Shown here: piece by piece, positions 28,170 to 36,457 of the stretch
Position numbering within the stretch: position 1 is the first letter of the stretch
How the letters are laid out: every line of letters begins with the position of its first letter
Source of the DNA: Deferribacteres bacterium
GTDB taxonomy: Bacteria > Zhuqueibacterota > Zhuqueibacteria > Zhuqueibacterales > Geothermadaptataceae
NCBI GenBank assembly: GCA_020633655.1
Contig: JACKDF010000003.1
Coordinates: 434,001-498,000 of the forward strand
Length of the DNA stretch: 64,000 nt
Direction: 5' to 3'
Translations under genes and position numbers: made by a program
Notes under the pieces: generated by a model
Told to the model about the DNA's origin: nothing
Database searches by the model: none
What the model saw: only the letters and a program-made list of their open reading frames with translations

Positions 28170-29471
28170 GTGTATAAATATAAAGCCTTATCAATGGTTT
28201 TGTTCGTTTGCACGCTCCTCACGAATACTCTCCTTGCAAACGAAAACAAAGTCCTCGTTGCCACGATCGATGGAGCTATTAATCCCGTCACAACAGAATA
28301 TACTCTCCGTGTTGTTCGCCATGCAGAAGAAGAAAACTATGAGGCTCTGATTCTGCAAATGGATACCCCCGGGGGGCTTTTAGAATCAACACGACTCATC
28401 ACGAAAGAATTTCTTGCGACCGATGTTCCCGTTATCGTCTTCGTCTACCCAAGCGGCTCCCGTGCTGCTTCTGCAGGGGTGTTTATAAGCTACGCCGCCC
28501 ATTTCGTCGCAATGGCGCCCTCAACCAATATTGGTGCTGCACATCCCGTCACATTACAGGGTGGGGCTGATTCATCACAAACAGCAATGATGGAAAAAAT
28601 CACCAATGATGCTGTTGCACAAATCAAAGGTTTAGCGAAAAAACGCGGACGAAATATAGAGTGGGCAGAAAAAGCGGTGCGAGAAAGCGTCTCCATTACT
28701 GCAGACGAAGCCCTGGAACTCAATGTCATCAATTTCATCTCCCCAAACCTGGATAGTCTGCTTAGCCAACTGGACGGAAAAATAACGACTATCGATGATC
28801 AGGAATATATCCTGCACACGAAAAATGCAGCAGTTGTGCATATGGAGATGACCTGGCGTGATCGTGTGCTCAGCATGATAACCAATCCCAATATTGCGTA
28901 TTTTCTTCTGATGATTGCCATGTGGGGCATTTTCTTTGAGTTATCCAATCCCGGTTCAATCTTCCCCGGTGTTATCGGCGCTATTGCACTGCTAATTTTC
29001 CTCTACAGCACCCAGACGCTTCCAGTCAATTATGCAGGTTTAGCTTTAATCGTTCTGGCAGTTGTTTTGTTTATCCTTGAAGTAAAAATTACCAGTTTTG
29101 GACTACTGACGCTTGGAGGAATAGTCGCTATGATTTTAGGTTCACTAATGCTTTTCGAAACTCCGGACAATATTCTGGCGCCAGCCATGAGTATTAGCCT
29201 TTCATTGGTTATTACTTTTTCCATCGTGACTGCTATCCTGTTTTTATTGGCGGTCGGCCTTGCTTTAAAAGCACGGCAACGAAAAGTCACCACGGGTGCC
29301 GAAGGAATCCTCGGAGAAAAAGGAATTGCCCGCAGTGTTATTACAACGAGCGGCCAGGTTCAAGTTCATGGAGAAATCTGGAGTGCCTATGCGGAGGAAG
29401 AAATTCCAGCGGGCAGTGCTATCCGTATTTTGCAGGTTGAAGGTCTGAAAGTCAAAGTTGAGAAAGTGTAA
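28170..29471 (+). CDS. nfeD: NfeD-family membrane-bound serine protease (ClpP-like domain)
   Basis: A 433-residue long-form NfeD protein. After a signal peptide comes a ClpP/crotonase-like protease domain with MDTPGGLLESTR, the catalytic Ser in SGSRAASAGVFI and the presumed Lys in AVAQIKGLAKKRGRN, as in archaeal STOPP-operon proteases. Four to five membrane helices (about residues 235-360) and a C-terminal OB-fold NfeD domain (about 370-433, LGEKGIARSVITTSGQVQVHGEIW) follow. It is thought to cleave hydrophobic segments of stomatin-like partners, and a slipin gene follows directly. The GTG at 28170 is chosen because GGAG lies 6 nt upstream; an in-frame ATG at 28158 has no RBS. Confidence 0.92.
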   Translation: MYKYKALSMVLFVCTLLTNTLLANENKVLVATIDGAINPVTTEYTLRVVRHAEEENYEALILQMDTPGGLLESTRLITKEFLATDVPVIVFVYPSGSRAASAGVFISYAAHFVAMAPSTNIGAAHPVTLQGGADSSQTAMMEKITNDAVAQIKGLAKKRGRNIEWAEKAVRESVSITADEALELNVINFISPNLDSLLSQLDGKITTIDDQEYILHTKNAAVVHMEMTWRDRVLSMITNPNIAYFLLMIAMWGIFFELSNPGSIFPGVIGAIALLIFLYSTQTLPVNYAGLALIVLAVVLFILEVKITSFGLLTLGGIVAMILGSLMLFETPDNILAPAMSISLSLVITFSIVTAILFLLAVGLALKARQRKVTTGAEGILGEKGIARSVITTSGQVQVHGEIWSAYAEEEIPAGSAIRILQVEGLKVKVEKV

Positions 29472-29533
29472 AGTTGTTTAAAAATTTTCTGTTATTAAAA
29501 TTTTCATCATTCAATAAGCAGGAGGAGCCGGTT

Positions 29534-30274
29534 ATGACACAATCCATTTTTGTCGTTTTTATTGTCATCTTTCTAATCGTGAGCATGCTTAAGATTTTAC
29601 GTGAATACGAAAGAGCGGTTATTTTCCGTCTTGGGCGTCTCATTCAAACAAAAGGTCCCGGGCTCATCATTCTGATTCCATTTGTTGATCGTATGGTACG
29701 GGTCAGTTTGCGTACCGTCGCTATGGATGTGCCACCACAGGATGTTATTACTAAAGATAACGTGTCCGTTAAGGTGAATGCTGTGCTCTATTTCCGTGTA
29801 CTTGAACCAGGAAAAGCCATCGTCGAAGTAGAAGATTACCTTTTTGCGACTTCACAGTTAGCCCAAACCACACTGCGGTCCGTTCTCGGCCAAATTGAAT
29901 TGGACAATTTGCTTTCCGATAGAGAACACATCAACGACGAACTGCAAAAAATCATCGATTCGCAAACGGATCCCTGGGGCATTAAAGTATCCCTGGTTGA
30001 AGTGAAGCATATCGATCTGCCACAGGAAATGCAACGTGCCATGGCAAAACAAGCGGAAGCCGAGCGTGAACGCCGCGCAAAAGTAATTCACGCTGAAGGA
30101 GAATTCCAGGCATCGGAAAAATTATCACAGGCAGCAGAAATCATTGGAAAAAATCCGGCTGCAATTCAATTACGTTTCTTGCAAACATTGACAGAAGTCG
30201 CTGCCGAGAACAACTCGACGACGATTTTCCCCGTTCCTATTGAATTGCTAAAACAGTTTTTAGATAGAAAATAA
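29534..30274 (+). CDS. Slipin (stomatin-like, SPFH/band 7 protein)
   Basis: A 246-residue SPFH-domain protein. One N-terminal membrane helix (about residues 4-20) is followed by YERAVIFRLGRL, the band-7 core (GPGLIILIPFVDRMVRVSLRT, cut across about 40-60), and the coiled-coil EMQRAMAKQAEAERERRAKV with the following alanine/glutamate-rich part. It forms large membrane-scaffold oligomers and is the standard neighbour of NfeD, 62 nt downstream here. The ATG at 29534 is preferred over a TTG at 29474 because GGAGGAG lies 6 nt before it. A perfect 12-bp hairpin follows the stop. Confidence 0.93.
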   Translation: MTQSIFVVFIVIFLIVSMLKILREYERAVIFRLGRLIQTKGPGLIILIPFVDRMVRVSLRTVAMDVPPQDVITKDNVSVKVNAVLYFRVLEPGKAIVEVEDYLFATSQLAQTTLRSVLGQIELDNLLSDREHINDELQKIIDSQTDPWGIKVSLVEVKHIDLPQEMQRAMAKQAEAERERRAKVIHAEGEFQASEKLSQAAEIIGKNPAAIQLRFLQTLTEVAAENNSTTIFPVPIELLKQFLDRK

Positions 30275-30295
30275 CAGACTTCACCTTTAAAATTG

Positions 30296-30326
30296 CAGGT
30301 TGTTGCGAAGCAAACGCAACAACCTG
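30296..30326 (+). terminator. Strong hairpin after the slipin gene
   Basis: A perfect 12-bp stem, caggttgttgcg / cgcaacaacctg, with a 7-nt loop begins 22 nt after the slipin stop. No T-tract follows, so intrinsic termination is uncertain; an mRNA-stabilising end is as likely. Confidence 0.5.
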
Positions 30327-30408
30327 AAGGGGAAACATTCATCTCGCGTACATTACAGCGAAAAAAAACAGGAAGAAATTCATACATCCATACCGCACAA
30401 ATATTTTT

Positions 30409-30987
30409 ATGAAGAAATTGACTGTTGTTTTGATAACGGGGCATCCTGCGACAGGAAAGACGACATTAGCCCACGCTCTGGCGAAGACACTTAAGTTACC
30501 ACTCATCTGGAAGGATCAATTCAAAGAATCCCTGTTTGACACACTTGGCGTTTCTACTCCGGATTGGTCCGATCAATTAAGCACTGCCTCCTGGAATTTG
30601 CTGTACCTGCAGGTAGAAAATTTGTTAAAAGCTAATATTTCACATATCGTTGAAGGGAATTTTAACCCGGTCCGGGCGAATGAACGTTGGCAAAGTTTAA
30701 AGATGAATTATGCATTTCAAATAATTCAGGTGCGCTGTGAAACCAAGCCGGATATATTACTCGAAAGATACCGTTGGAGAATCAAAAATGGCATATGGCA
30801 CCACGGGCATGTCGATGCAAGCAATGATAATAAATTTCTTGAGGCGATACAACAGGACATGGAATGGGTGGATGTACAGAGTATTCGTTTATCCTGCGAT
30901 ACATCCCCGGAAAATAAAGATTGTAATACAGAAATTGTGAAAAAAATCAGAAAGTTAACGCTGAATGAAATGGAGAACAGGGCGTAG
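30409..30987 (+). CDS. P-loop ATP-binding protein, AAA_33/zeta-kinase-like
   Basis: A 192-residue cytoplasmic protein with Walker A in ITGHPATGKTT (about residues 9-19), a DxxK-type segment after strand 2 (LIWKDQFKESLFDTLG), an acidic Walker-B-like position in SHIVEGNFNP, and an Arg-rich lid (DILLERYRWRIKNG). This is the layout of small P-loop kinases (AAA_33, chloramphenicol phosphotransferase/zeta-toxin relatives). It probably phosphorylates a small molecule; the substrate is unknown and no antitoxin partner is adjacent. No clear RBS lies before the ATG. It lies about 130 bp downstream of slipin and may be transcribed separately. Confidence 0.7.
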   Translation: MKKLTVVLITGHPATGKTTLAHALAKTLKLPLIWKDQFKESLFDTLGVSTPDWSDQLSTASWNLLYLQVENLLKANISHIVEGNFNPVRANERWQSLKMNYAFQIIQVRCETKPDILLERYRWRIKNGIWHHGHVDASNDNKFLEAIQQDMEWVDVQSIRLSCDTSPENKDCNTEIVKKIRKLTLNEMENRA

Positions 30988-31067
30988 AGTGTATCATGAC
31001 ACTTTGATTTTAACCCAATAATTTCCCAGCAAACAGAACAGTAGATTTTTTATAAGGATAAAATTGT

Positions 31068-31607
31068 ATGGCAGATTGGGTTCCACTGTTTCAGACACTC
31101 GTTTGGCCAGTTTTCATAATTTTGGCTTTTCTTATTTTTCGAAAACCTGCCAAAAAACTCATTCATGTTATTACTGAGAGAATTCACAAAGGAGCGGATT
31201 TCAGTATTGGCCCCCAGGGTGTAACAGTCGGTTCCGCGCCAAAACTTGAACAGCCAAAGGAAAATCTTGCAAAAAAAGAAGTTAACGAGTTGAATTATGA
31301 AGAGCTGCAAGAAATTTTTTATATTTCACACACAGCTCAATTTGCAAGGATTTTAGACGATGGGAAGGAAGATTATTCCGTTACAGTTTGGATCGATTCT
31401 GGATATGATTATTTGTTTGAACGCATTACAAAAGTGGTTTATCATCTGCACTCATCCTATTATCCCCGTGATCGGCGTGAGTCTGTTTCCAGAATGCAAA
31501 ATTTTGAACTAAAATTTTATGCCTGGGGTCAATTTAACTTAAACGCAGAAGTATTTCTTAAGGACCGTGAAAATCCGATTATTCTTTGGCGTTACATTAA
31601 TTTTTAG
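31068..31607 (+). CDS. Unknown membrane-anchored protein
   Basis: Not recognised. The 179-residue protein has one N-terminal membrane helix (about residues 8-24, TLVWPVFIILAFLIF) followed by a cytoplasmic part. The C-terminal two thirds look globular, with DDGKEDYSVTVWIDSGYDYLFERITKVVYHLH in pieces and a repeated ELKFYAWGQF-type strand; this mixture resembles the prokaryotic YEATS-like/TIR-associated beta-sandwich domain pYEATS (VVYHLH..YYPRDRRESVSRMQNFELKFYAWGQF), which is only a tentative comparison. A shared phrase with phage or defense proteins cannot be checked here. AAGGA lies about 10 nt before the ATG. Confidence 0.6.
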   Translation: MADWVPLFQTLVWPVFIILAFLIFRKPAKKLIHVITERIHKGADFSIGPQGVTVGSAPKLEQPKENLAKKEVNELNYEELQEIFYISHTAQFARILDDGKEDYSVTVWIDSGYDYLFERITKVVYHLHSSYYPRDRRESVSRMQNFELKFYAWGQFNLNAEVFLKDRENPIILWRYINF

Positions 31608-31747
31608 GGCGAAGAACTCGGTAAATTTTAATAGTTTACTCACCGGGTAAATCTTTTACTTAGCTTTGCCTACATTTAAAATTATATCCAAAATATCGAT
31701 AGTAAAAAGTGAGGTAACCCAACGGTTCAACCTCAAACATAAGACGA

Positions 31748-32491
31748 ATGATTCACATTGAAGTCTGCATAAATTGCGATAGTCACCAGACTGTAACAGA
31801 TGCCGTTACCGCTGCATTTGCAGGCGGTGCATCGAGAATCGAACTCTGCGGGGCGATGCAATTCGATGGGCTGACGCCTAAACCACAACAAATCACCGAA
31901 GCGAGAAAAGCCTTTCGCAACCAGCCTGGCCTTATGGTGATGATTCGACCACGAAAAGGTAATTTTTATTTCTCGAAGCAGGAAATTTCGCTCATGAAGC
32001 AGCACATCACCACAGCTGCTGAGCTTGGTGCAAATGGCGTTGTGCTTGGTGTGTTGCAGAAGAAAAACAATTGTGTAGCCCGGGATGCACTGCTCGAACT
32101 CATGGATTTATGCCAGAAATATTCCCTTCACACCACTTTTCATCGCGCGTTCGATGCCACGCCAGATCCCCTGGAAGCCCTGGATTCTCTATTAGATGCC
32201 GGTGTAAAACGTGTATTGACAAGCGGCACTAAATGGAGCGCCCGTTTACCTTCTACAAAGGGAATTGCAAATCTGAGATGCTACATCGAAACGGCACAAA
32301 ACAGAATAGAAATTATTGTTGGTGGTGGGGTAACAGCGCAAAATATGGGGCACATTTTAACAGAGTTGCCAATCCGGAACCGCCTGATCTCAGTACATGC
32401 CTACAGCGGTGCACAACAAAATGGCATAGTTACACGTGCTGCTATAAAAAATTTGGTGGATGCTGCACTCCCTTTCAAAGATTCAAGCTAA
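31748..32491 (+). CDS. cutC: CutC family copper homeostasis protein
   Basis: A 247-residue TIM-barrel protein of the CutC family over its full length: EVCINCDSHQTVTDAVTAA with the N-terminal VCxx..S pattern, GGASRIELCGAMQFDGLTP, VMIRPRKGNFYFSKQE, GANGVVLGVL, TFHRAFDATPDPLEAL, KRVLTSG, IEIIVGGGVTAQN and SVHAYSG at the end. CutC has been linked to copper tolerance, though its biochemical activity is debated. It is cytoplasmic and stands alone here. The RBS is weak. Confidence 0.95.
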   Translation: MIHIEVCINCDSHQTVTDAVTAAFAGGASRIELCGAMQFDGLTPKPQQITEARKAFRNQPGLMVMIRPRKGNFYFSKQEISLMKQHITTAAELGANGVVLGVLQKKNNCVARDALLELMDLCQKYSLHTTFHRAFDATPDPLEALDSLLDAGVKRVLTSGTKWSARLPSTKGIANLRCYIETAQNRIEIIVGGGVTAQNMGHILTELPIRNRLISVHAYSGAQQNGIVTRAAIKNLVDAALPFKDSS

Positions 32492-32754
32492 TTCTCCCTG
32501 CTTGCGTTTTACCTCTATCAATAGGGATAAATTTCTCAGCGTAATGAAAATGTTGAATTTTTGCACCACAATACCAAGAACCCTATAGAACACCCATTCA
32601 TCTTTCTAAAACTTTCTCCGTTGAGCCACTATAAATTGGAATATTTCCATTGCCTATTCCTGTTGGAACAGTTCTACTACATCAACGCTGTAGAACAAAT
32701 CGGCAAACCAAGTTAAAATGATAGACAGAATTCATGATAAATAAGGAGTTTAAA

Positions 32755-33141
32755 ATGGGCTATTATTTCACCAAAACCATCACCAGTTCCTTTGAGGAAG
32801 CGCTCGAAAAAGTCACGGCTGCCCTTACACGAGAAGGTTTTGGCGTATTAACGGAAATCAACGTCAATGCGACTTTAAAGAAAAAACTTGATGTGGATTT
32901 TTACCGCTACCAGATATTGGGTGCCTGTCATCCGTCATCCGCTTACAAAGCGCTGCAGGTTGAAGACAAAATTGGCACGATGCTGCCTTGCAATGTCATC
33001 CTGCAGGAAAAAGCAACCGGCACGGTTGAAGTGTCGGCCGTTGATCCCCTCAGTTCGATGATGGCCGTTCAGAACGACAAACTCAATGAGGTTGCGCGAG
33101 ATATACAAGAAAAACTAAAGAAAGTAATCGATTCCCTTTGA
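32755..33141 (+). CDS. DUF302 domain protein
   Basis: A 128-residue cytoplasmic protein with the DUF302 pattern: FEEALEKVTAALTREGFGVLTEINV near the N-terminus, KLDVDFYRYQILGACHPSSAYKAL in the centre, and LPCNVILQEKATGTVEVSAVDP near the end, including the conserved CHP and LPCN motifs. The function of the family is unknown; it is often found with metal or redox genes. The ATG at 32755 has AAGGAG 7 nt upstream and is preferred over an ATG 21 nt earlier. A terminator follows the gene. Confidence 0.9.
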   Translation: MGYYFTKTITSSFEEALEKVTAALTREGFGVLTEINVNATLKKKLDVDFYRYQILGACHPSSAYKALQVEDKIGTMLPCNVILQEKATGTVEVSAVDPLSSMMAVQNDKLNEVARDIQEKLKKVIDSL

Positions 33142-33143
33142 AT

Positions 33144-33186
33144 AAAAAAGATCGCTCAGGAGACATACCTGTGCGATCTTTTTTTT
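33144..33186 (+). terminator. Rho-independent terminator after the DUF302 gene (probably bidirectional)
   Basis: The stem aaaaaagatcgctcagg / cctgtgcgatctttttt with a 7-nt loop has one central mismatch and a run of T at the end. A-runs on the left arm mean that it can also serve the convergent DUF1080 gene ending at 33239. Confidence 0.85.
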
Positions 33187-33238
33187 GCATCAATTTTCAA
33201 AAAATCCCCCCTGTACTACGCCAATGCCGGCAAGACGT

Positions 33239-34273
33239 TTATTTCACAATCGGTGTCAGCACGATATTGCGATACGACACATCCCCATGGTCACCCTGAA
33301 AATAGATCGGGCCAGGTGAAAATTCATCGGCTGTAAGAGCCCCACCCGTGACACCGAGCAATGGTTGATTGTCGATGATGGTTTTGCCGTTGAGCACAAT
33401 GGTAATGTGCCGGTCGCACAGGGTGATATCAAAATCCTGCCACTCCCCTGCCGGCTTTTCCGCATTCACCGTTGGCGTGATGCGACTATAAATTGCACCC
33501 ATGTTGTGTGAATCCAAGTCCTTACCAAAACTATCGTAAACCTGCACTTCATAAATTCCACGCAAGTAAATCCCGCTGTTGCTGCCTTTGGGCACATTGA
33601 CTTGCAGTTTCAGATTGAAATCTTCAAATTTATCGACCGTGCACAAATTGCCGTAATGAATGCGCGGCTGTCCTTCTTTTTGCGGCACATGGTTTACCAG
33701 CGCCCCGTTTTCCACATGGAAACCATTGGTATCGCTGCTATCTGTTAACGTCCAGCCGGTGAGGTCTTTCCCATTGAAAAGTGGGACTGGTTCGCCATAT
33801 TTCACTTTGGCGAGATTCGGCGCTGGTGAAAGGTCTGCGATTTTCTTGCCGGTAAATTCATTCAACTCCACCCCTATTCCATCCCTGTTGGGAGAAATGT
33901 ATCTTCCAAACAACGTCCCGTTTTGCAGATTCAGTTTCAACCAGGATGTCACCGTCTGTGTCCGAATCGCATTGCCAACGGCATCCTTTTTCCGAACAAC
34001 CTGACGGTTGCGAAAAACAAGCAGCGAATTATCGTAAAACACGACATTGTCCACAGGAACAACACTGCCACCATACCATAAAATATCTGCGTCGAGATAG
34101 CCGTCTTCCTGGCGGATATCCAGCCACCCCGCACCGCCATCAAGAAACAATGCCCAGCGACCGGTGAATTGTTCGAACGCGGTGTTCTCTTCCATTGTTG
34201 ACTTCTGCGCGCAGGCAGTTAATGAGAGAAAAAACAGACCTGATAAAAGCAAAGTCGCAGTTTTTTTAAACAT
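33239..34273 (-). CDS. DUF1080-family lipoprotein (3-keto-disaccharide hydrolase-type domain)
   Basis: A 344-residue lipoprotein with lipobox LTAC (Cys about 21). An N-terminal domain (about 35-150, FTGRWALFLDGGAGWLDIRQ) is followed by a PF06439/DUF1080 jelly-roll domain (about 165-340) starting LFNGKDLTGWTLTDSSDTNG and containing LKLQVNVPKGSNSGIYLRGIY cut at about 230-250, YEVQVYDSFG, EWQDFDITL and YFQGDHGDVSYRNI. The family includes enzymes that cleave 3-keto-glycosides; many members are secreted sugar-active proteins. GGAGGAAGG lies just before the ATG. It faces the DUF302 gene and shares its terminator. Enzyme activity here is an inference from the family. Confidence 0.9.
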   Translation of the reverse strand: MFKKTATLLLSGLFFLSLTACAQKSTMEENTAFEQFTGRWALFLDGGAGWLDIRQEDGYLDADILWYGGSVVPVDNVVFYDNSLLVFRNRQVVRKKDAVGNAIRTQTVTSWLKLNLQNGTLFGRYISPNRDGIGVELNEFTGKKIADLSPAPNLAKVKYGEPVPLFNGKDLTGWTLTDSSDTNGFHVENGALVNHVPQKEGQPRIHYGNLCTVDKFEDFNLKLQVNVPKGSNSGIYLRGIYEVQVYDSFGKDLDSHNMGAIYSRITPTVNAEKPAGEWQDFDITLCDRHITIVLNGKTIIDNQPLLGVTGGALTADEFSPGPIYFQGDHGDVSYRNIVLTPIVK

Positions 34274-34308
34274 GAATTCCTTCCTCCAAATGATTTTGTT
34301 TAAGATTA

Positions 34309-34490
34309 AGTAAGTAGTTCAAGCTTCAGCTTGAAACCCTCAGCCTGAAGGCTGAACTACAAACGCAAAAACTTCCAAATTAGATAAATTGATTATTACA
34401 AAAAAGGTTTTGGCACCTGTGGCAGACCCGCCCATTGGGCAATTTCATTATTGAATTCCGGCCACAAGGGCCGGGGCTACACGTTTACGT
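34309..34490. repeat. Cluster of REP-like hairpins
   Basis: Between the DUF1080 and DUF559 genes, gtagttcaagcttcagcttg (34314-34333) pairs inversely with cagcctgaaggctgaactac (34341-34360), 16 of 20 positions, and each arm is also partly palindromic. At about 34459-34479, ggccacaagggccggggctac forms another small GC-rich hairpin of a type seen as a dispersed repeat in many genomes (knowledge). The two lie directly beside the repeat-bounded DUF559 element. Confidence 0.55.
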
Positions 34491-34499
34491 TTACAATTC

Positions 34500-35097
34500 T
34501 TCCCATCCTTGAAAAAGGAGGGGACAGGATTAAATTCGTCCAGAATTTAATCGAGGGGTGGTCGAGTCCTGTCATCTAAATTTAACTCGTTCGAAAAGTG
34601 TCTCCTAATCTCATCGAGAATTCCCTGCAAATTTTCAAACACAAATTTATTCTCAAAGCGAACAACTTTTATATGCAGCGAATCCAAAAACGCAGTTCGT
34701 TTCTCATCATATTCACGGCGATTTGGGGCTAAATGGGGTTCACCATCCAATTCAACAGCCAGCTTTTCTGCAGGACAATAAAAATCGAGAATATAATGCC
34801 CAACGCTATGTTGTCTGCGAAATTTACGTCCAGCCAGTTGTCTTTTTTGCAGAGCTTTCCACAATACAGCTTCCGCAGGTGTTGGGTTATTGCGCAAGTC
34901 TTTTCGTTGTTTTTTGAGGTTTTTTAGGTTGTGAATTTGATTGTGGAGTTGCATTTGAATTTGCTTTAAAATCTGTATTTAAAAATCTATAAAATAGTAT
35001 TAATTGGAACATATAATGTGTATTCAACCACCCCTGATCGCGAAAAATCGCTTTGCGTTTTTCGCTGATCTGTCCCCTCCTTTTTCAAGGATGGGAA
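34500..35097. mobile_element. Putative repeat-bounded element carrying a DUF559 nuclease gene
   Basis: The ends are inverted copies of one two-part repeat. The outer 28 bp are perfect: ttcccatccttgaaaaagga + ggggacag (34500-34527) and its complement (35070-35097). Inside this each end has a different palindrome: gattaaattc...gaatttaatc (34528-34552) at the left and gatcgcg...cgctgatc with a long imperfect stem (35036-35070) at the right. Each is followed by the same inner word, aggggtggt (34554-34562) / accacccct (35027-35035). The DUF559 gene fills the space, and its last codons and stop lie inside the left repeat. No transposase is present. No target-site duplication is obvious. Mobility is inferred from the layout. 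Confidence 0.6.
34547..34954 (-). CDS. DUF559 / Vsr-like endonuclease domain protein
   Basis: A 135-residue protein with the DUF559 (PD-(D/E)XK, very-short-patch-repair-like) pattern: LRNNPTPAEAVLWKALQ, GRKFRRQHSVGHYILDFYCP with the first catalytic Asp, KLAVELDGEPH with the E-x-D, and FENKFVFENLQGILDEI at the end. A single-domain nuclease acting on DNA is expected. The C-terminal residues TRPPLD and the TAA are encoded within the left terminal repeat (34547-34562), so gene and repeat have been inherited as one unit. No clear RBS lies before the ATG. Methylase or helicase partners are absent. Confidence 0.88.
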   Translation of the reverse strand: MQLHNQIHNLKNLKKQRKDLRNNPTPAEAVLWKALQKRQLAGRKFRRQHSVGHYILDFYCPAEKLAVELDGEPHLAPNRREYDEKRTAFLDSLHIKVVRFENKFVFENLQGILDEIRRHFSNELNLDDRTRPPLD

Positions 35098-35109
35098 TTG
35101 CCGGTTTTC

Positions 35110-36273
35110 CTATTCATTAATTGTGGTTGTCTTTTCTGTTTGCACAATGCCTTGCGCCATGTCTAATTGCTCTTTGAACTCAATTTTATAGATATCCATA
35201 ATTGTCATAAACAATACAGTGATTATGGGACCGATGATAAAACCCATGACACCAAAGACATAAATACCGCCAATTGAGGAGAAAAAGATCAGCAGATCAT
35301 GCATACCGGTATCACGACCGACGAGTTTGGGGCGCATAAAATTATCGACGTTGCTGATGATGACTGCGGTGAAAATGATGATCACCAGGCCTTGCCAATA
35401 GTGGCCAAGCACCAGTTCGTAAATCGCTGCCGGGTAGAGCACCAACCAGCCACCAACCATGGGAATCACCGACAGAATAAACATAACCACACCGAAAACC
35501 ACGGGCGATTTGAAGCCGAAAATCCACAGGAGCAATGCACCGAGTCCACCCTGTGTCAGACCGATGAGCATTGTGCCTTTCACCGTGGCACGGGAAATGG
35601 AATTGAACTGGGCGATGAGACGGTCTTCGTGTTCATCTTTCAAGGGACTCAGATATTTTAAATAATTGATCAGCCGTTCGCCATCCTTGAAGAAATAATA
35701 CAGCGTAAAAAACATAATGAGAAAGTTCATCAAAAACTGGAATGTGCCCTGCCAGGTTTTATTGGCTGCAGCAACGAGAAAATTTCCAATACCGGTGAGA
35801 GCCGTTTTAATAGTGGTTACCAGATCGAACTCTTCCAGATTGATGCCGTATTTCACACGCGTCGAATCGACGATTTTTCCCCAGGTGCCGGAATCCACTT
35901 TGTCGCGAAATTCAACAATCGTTTTTTCATGGGTTTGGTACAAATGAATGGCCTCGACGCGCACCACATCAATGACGAAATAAAACGGTACGATGATGAC
36001 CAGCAACAGAAAGAGACAGGTGAGAAACGAGCTCAATCCCTTGTTCTGGCGTGTCCATTTCAAAAACTGCTCATACAGCGGAAAAAGCAAACCACTGAAG
36101 ATGGCAGCTAAAAAAACAGGTACGAGGAAAAACTGCATAATTTGATAGAAAAGAATGGCAGAAAATATAACAACAGCGAATAAAAAATAACGGCTAAAGC
36201 GTTCCACCTGAAGTTTTATAAGCATTTTTGAAGCGGGATTCACCGGGGCATTGCTGGAATTTTCCTGTCCCAT
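35110..36273 (-). CDS. AI-2E family transporter (PerM/YtvI-like permease)
   Basis: A 387-residue inner-membrane protein with about eight hydrophobic helices in the AI-2E/PerM arrangement: two near the N-terminus (about 28-70), one at about 85-105, a soluble linker (about 105-190), then GSARATVKGTMLIGLTQGGLGALLLWIFG-type wording (SRATVKGTMLIGLTQGG), FGVVMFILSVIPMVGGWLVL cut across about 255-275, VISNVDNFMRPKLVG and GGIYVFGVMGFIIGP. Members export quorum signals, Na+ or other solutes; the substrate here is unknown. GGAG stands 6 nt before the ATG. It begins immediately outside the DUF559 element, whose right end is 12 bp past its stop. Confidence 0.92.
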   Translation of the reverse strand: MGQENSSNAPVNPASKMLIKLQVERFSRYFLFAVVIFSAILFYQIMQFFLVPVFLAAIFSGLLFPLYEQFLKWTRQNKGLSSFLTCLFLLLVIIVPFYFVIDVVRVEAIHLYQTHEKTIVEFRDKVDSGTWGKIVDSTRVKYGINLEEFDLVTTIKTALTGIGNFLVAAANKTWQGTFQFLMNFLIMFFTLYYFFKDGERLINYLKYLSPLKDEHEDRLIAQFNSISRATVKGTMLIGLTQGGLGALLLWIFGFKSPVVFGVVMFILSVIPMVGGWLVLYPAAIYELVLGHYWQGLVIIIFTAVIISNVDNFMRPKLVGRDTGMHDLLIFFSSIGGIYVFGVMGFIIGPIITVLFMTIMDIYKIEFKEQLDMAQGIVQTEKTTTINE

Positions 36274-36457
36274 AGAGTCTCCAGTTTAGTATGATAAAAA
36301 GGGAATGGCACTTTTAGGCGAGAATATACAGAAGATATGAATGTTTTGCAACCCTTTGGAAAGCAGAGGATTAGGAAGTCAGAAAAATGATATATCGGTT
36401 TGTGGGTGCTCTATCTGAGCTCTGTTATTTTGGGGAAAGAAATATAGGGAAAAAACA

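Noticed and set aside
30409..30987. Zeta-toxin/antitoxin pair
   Set aside because: The P-loop protein resembles small kinases, but no small antitoxin gene lies on either side.
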